Assembly (NCBI GenBank): GCA_025458365.1
Contig: JALOSP010000218.1
Coordinates: forward strand, 1-7,112
Source of the DNA: Hyphomonadaceae bacterium
Lineage (GTDB): Bacteria; Pseudomonadota; Alphaproteobacteria; Caulobacterales; Aquidulcibacteraceae
DNA: 7,112 bases
Reading direction: 5' to 3'
The position numbers were made by a program, and so were the translations under genes. The notes under the pieces were generated by a model, which ran no database searches, was not told where the DNA came from, and worked only from the letters and a program-made list of their open reading frames with translations. Every line of letters starts with the position of its first letter. Position 1 is the first letter of the stretch. Positions 5,071-7,112 of this stretch are shown one piece after another.

Positions 5071-7112
5071 ATGCCCATGCAGATCGCCTCCATCCTGTTC
5101 ACCGTGCCGCTGCCGGAGCCGTTCGACTATGCGGTGCCCGAAGGCATGATGATGGAGGAAGGCTCCATCGTGCGCGCGCCCTTGGGAGCAACATTGCGCA
5201 CCGGGGTGGTCTGGGCGCTCAAAGCCGGTGATGCCTATCCACGGGAGCGGCTGGACAAGCTGAAACCCATCGCCGAGGTCCGCCCGGCGCCACCCTTGCG
5301 GGCGCCATTGCGCGGGCTGATCGACTGGGCGGCGCGCTATCTGGTGACCGCGCAGGGCAATCTCCTGGCCATGGTCTTGCGCTCGCGCGAGGCGCTGGAG
5401 GAAGGCCCGTTCGAGAGCCTGCTGCAGGCCAGCGCCACGCCACCGGCCAAGCTGACGGCCCAACGCGCTGCGGTGCTGGAAGCAGCACACCAACCCATCC
5501 GCCGGGCAGATTTGAGCGCAACCACCGGGGCATCGGCGGCGGTGATCAGCGGCCTGATCAAGGTTGGTGCGCTGGATGTGATGCAGGTGCCGGTGGATCA
5601 GCCATTTGCCACCCCTGACCCGCACCATGCACCGGCGGGCCTGTCACCCGATCAGGCGGCGGCTGCCGACATGATAACAGATGCAGTGGCCACGCACAGC
5701 TTTGCCCCGGTGCTGCTCGATGGCGTGACCGGATCGGGCAAGACCGAAGTCTATCTGGAGGCCGTGGCCCGCACCCTTGCCGCCGAGCCGGATGCCCAGG
5801 TGCTGATCATGCTGCCGGAAATTGCGCTGTCGCAGGCGGTCCTGTCGCGGATCGAGGCAAGGTTTGGCGCCCGCCCAGTGGAGTGGCATTCCGACGTACA
5901 GAGCGCCGCCCGACGTCGCGCCTGGCGGGAGATTGCCGCCGGACGCGCCCGCATCGTGATCGGTGCGCGCTCTGCCTTGTTCCTGCCCTATGCGAACCTG
6001 CGTCTGATTGTGGTCGATGAGGAGCATGACGGATCCTACAAGCAGGACGAGGGGCTGCATTATCATGCTCGCGACCTGGCCGTGGTGCGGGCCAAGTTCG
6101 AGCAGGCTTGTGTGGTGCTGGCCTCGGCCACACCTTCGCTGGAAACCGCGATCAACGCCGGGCAGGGGCGATACCAGCGTATCGTGCTGCCTGCCCGCTA
6201 TGGTGTGGCCACCCTGCCCGAGGTCGAGCTGATCGACATGAAGGTCCATCGGCCCGAGCCTGATCACTGGATCAGCCCGCCGCTGCGCGCAGCCATGGCC
6301 GACACGCTGGCCCGTGGCGAGCAGAGCCTGCTGTTCCTCAACCGGCGCGGCTTTGCTCCGGTGGTTCTATGCCGGGCCTGCGGTCACAAGATGAAGGCGC
6401 CCGACACCGACAGCTGGCTGGTGGAGCATCGCTATGCAAGGCGGCTGGTCTGTCATCTGACAGGCTATTCGATCCCCAAGCCGGATCGCTGTCCGCAATG
6501 CGGCACCATCGGCGGGCTGACCTCGGTCGGCCCCGGGGTGGAGCGGATCGCCGTGGAGGCCGCAGAGACTTTCCCGCAGGCCCGCGTGGCGGTGCTTTCG
6601 TCGGATACGGTCCAGGGCCCCGCGGCCCTGCGCGCCATGATCGAGGCCATGGAAAAAGGCGAGATCGATATCCTGATCGGCACCCAGATCGTGGCCAAGG
6701 GCCACAATTTTCCGGGCCTGACGCTGGTCGGCGTGGTCGATGCCGACCTTGGACTGCAAGGAGGCGACCCGCGCGCAGGAGAACGAACCTTCCAGCTCCT
6801 GAGCCAGGTGGCAGGCCGGGCCGGTCGGGCCGACCGTCCGGGTCGGGCGATGATCCAGACCCATTACCCCGAGGCCGAGGCTCTGCAGGCCTTGGTACGT
6901 GGCGATCGTGACGGGTTCATCCATGCCGAGCAACAGGGGCGCATGGCGATGGGCCTGCCGCCCTATGGCCGGATGGCCAGTCTGGTGATCCAGGGCCAGG
7001 ACCCGGCCAAACTGGACGAGGTGGTGCGCGCCGCAGGCCAGGCCGCACCCCATGTGGCCGGGGTCAATGTCTGGGGGCCCGCCGCACCGCCTTTGTCGGT
7101 GTTGCGCGGCTG
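5071..7112 (+). CDS. priA: Primosomal protein N', replication restart helicase PriA (3' end outside window)
   Basis: PriA is the 3'-5' superfamily 2 helicase that recognises stalled forks and reloads the replisome. 680 residues are visible of the usual 730 or so. An N-terminal 3'-DNA-end-binding domain (about 1-105) and a winged-helix region (about 125-190) precede the helicase core: Walker A GVTGSGKT (218-225), GARS (298-301), DEEH (316-319), SATPSLE (352-358), GTQIVAKGH (motif V, about 537-545) and QVAGRAGR (motif VI, 579-586). The cysteine insertion between the helicase lobes is unusual: Cys434, Cys437, Cys474 and Cys477 form a complete set, but the second set reads Ala443, Thr446, Cys461, Thr464. 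ATG at 5071 gives MPMQIASILFTVPLPEPFDY; ATG 5077 is equally possible and an in-frame ATG at 5044 less so. No start has a clear ribosome binding site. The frame is open to the window edge and the last 50 or so residues are missing. Confidence 0.96.
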   Translation, partial: MPMQIASILFTVPLPEPFDYAVPEGMMMEEGSIVRAPLGATLRTGVVWALKAGDAYPRERLDKLKPIAEVRPAPPLRAPLRGLIDWAARYLVTAQGNLLAMVLRSREALEEGPFESLLQASATPPAKLTAQRAAVLEAAHQPIRRADLSATTGASAAVISGLIKVGALDVMQVPVDQPFATPDPHHAPAGLSPDQAAAADMITDAVATHSFAPVLLDGVTGSGKTEVYLEAVARTLAAEPDAQVLIMLPEIALSQAVLSRIEARFGARPVEWHSDVQSAARRRAWREIAAGRARIVIGARSALFLPYANLRLIVVDEEHDGSYKQDEGLHYHARDLAVVRAKFEQACVVLASATPSLETAINAGQGRYQRIVLPARYGVATLPEVELIDMKVHRPEPDHWISPPLRAAMADTLARGEQSLLFLNRRGFAPVVLCRACGHKMKAPDTDSWLVEHRYARRLVCHLTGYSIPKPDRCPQCGTIGGLTSVGPGVERIAVEAAETFPQARVAVLSSDTVQGPAALRAMIEAMEKGEIDILIGTQIVAKGHNFPGLTLVGVVDADLGLQGGDPRAGERTFQLLSQVAGRAGRADRPGRAMIQTHYPEAEALQALVRGDRDGFIHAEQQGRMAMGLPPYGRMASLVIQGQDPAKLDEVVRAAGQAAPHVAGVNVWGPAAPPLSVLRG

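Noticed and set aside
4542..5102. A longer minus-strand frame overlapping the small exported protein gene
   Set aside because: Its translation has no signal peptide or domain and runs into the palindromic repeats; the frame with the signal peptide is a better gene.
6369..6911. A 180-codon plus-strand open frame inside priA
   Set aside because: It is out of frame with an intact helicase core, and its Arg/Gly/Pro-rich translation is typical of a shifted frame.

Overview
The window is high-GC bacterial DNA with dense, well-spaced genes. The protein types suggest an alphaproteobacterium. Sphingomonadales is my best guess, based on remembered resemblance of the PriA and deoxyhypusine-synthase-like proteins to that order; I could not search databases. 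There is no phage, CRISPR or insertion-sequence gene, and no rRNA or tRNA gene that I can see.

Layout. (1) Positions 1-101 are a short leader with no convincing gene. (2) Positions 102-3274 hold a two-gene operon joined by an ATGA overlap: a YbbA/LolD-type ABC ATPase and its large FtsX-type partner permease. Together they should form an inner-membrane complex of the lipid/lipoprotein or envelope-handling kind. (3) After a gap of about 140 bp with a possible hairpin lies a deoxyhypusine synthase family gene (3417-4469). Bacteria have no eIF5A, so this is expected to act in polyamine synthesis. (4) Positions 4470-4615 hold two GC-rich, REP-like palindromic elements in inverted orientation between convergent genes. 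(5) A small minus-strand gene (4616-4975) encodes an Arg-rich exported protein of unknown function. (6) Divergent from it, priA (5071 to the window end) encodes the replication-restart helicase and is cut off by the window edge, probably about 50 residues before its end.

I see no single new multi-gene system. The most interesting signals are inside otherwise ordinary genes. PriA keeps all four cysteines of one zinc site but has lost three of the four of the second. The permease's C-terminal FtsX repeat is about 31 residues shorter than its N-terminal repeat, exactly where a membrane helix should be. The deoxyhypusine-synthase-like enzyme keeps the catalytic lysine, but several spermidine-binding positions are changed. 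Apart from the transporter pair, the genes do not form an obvious pathway together.
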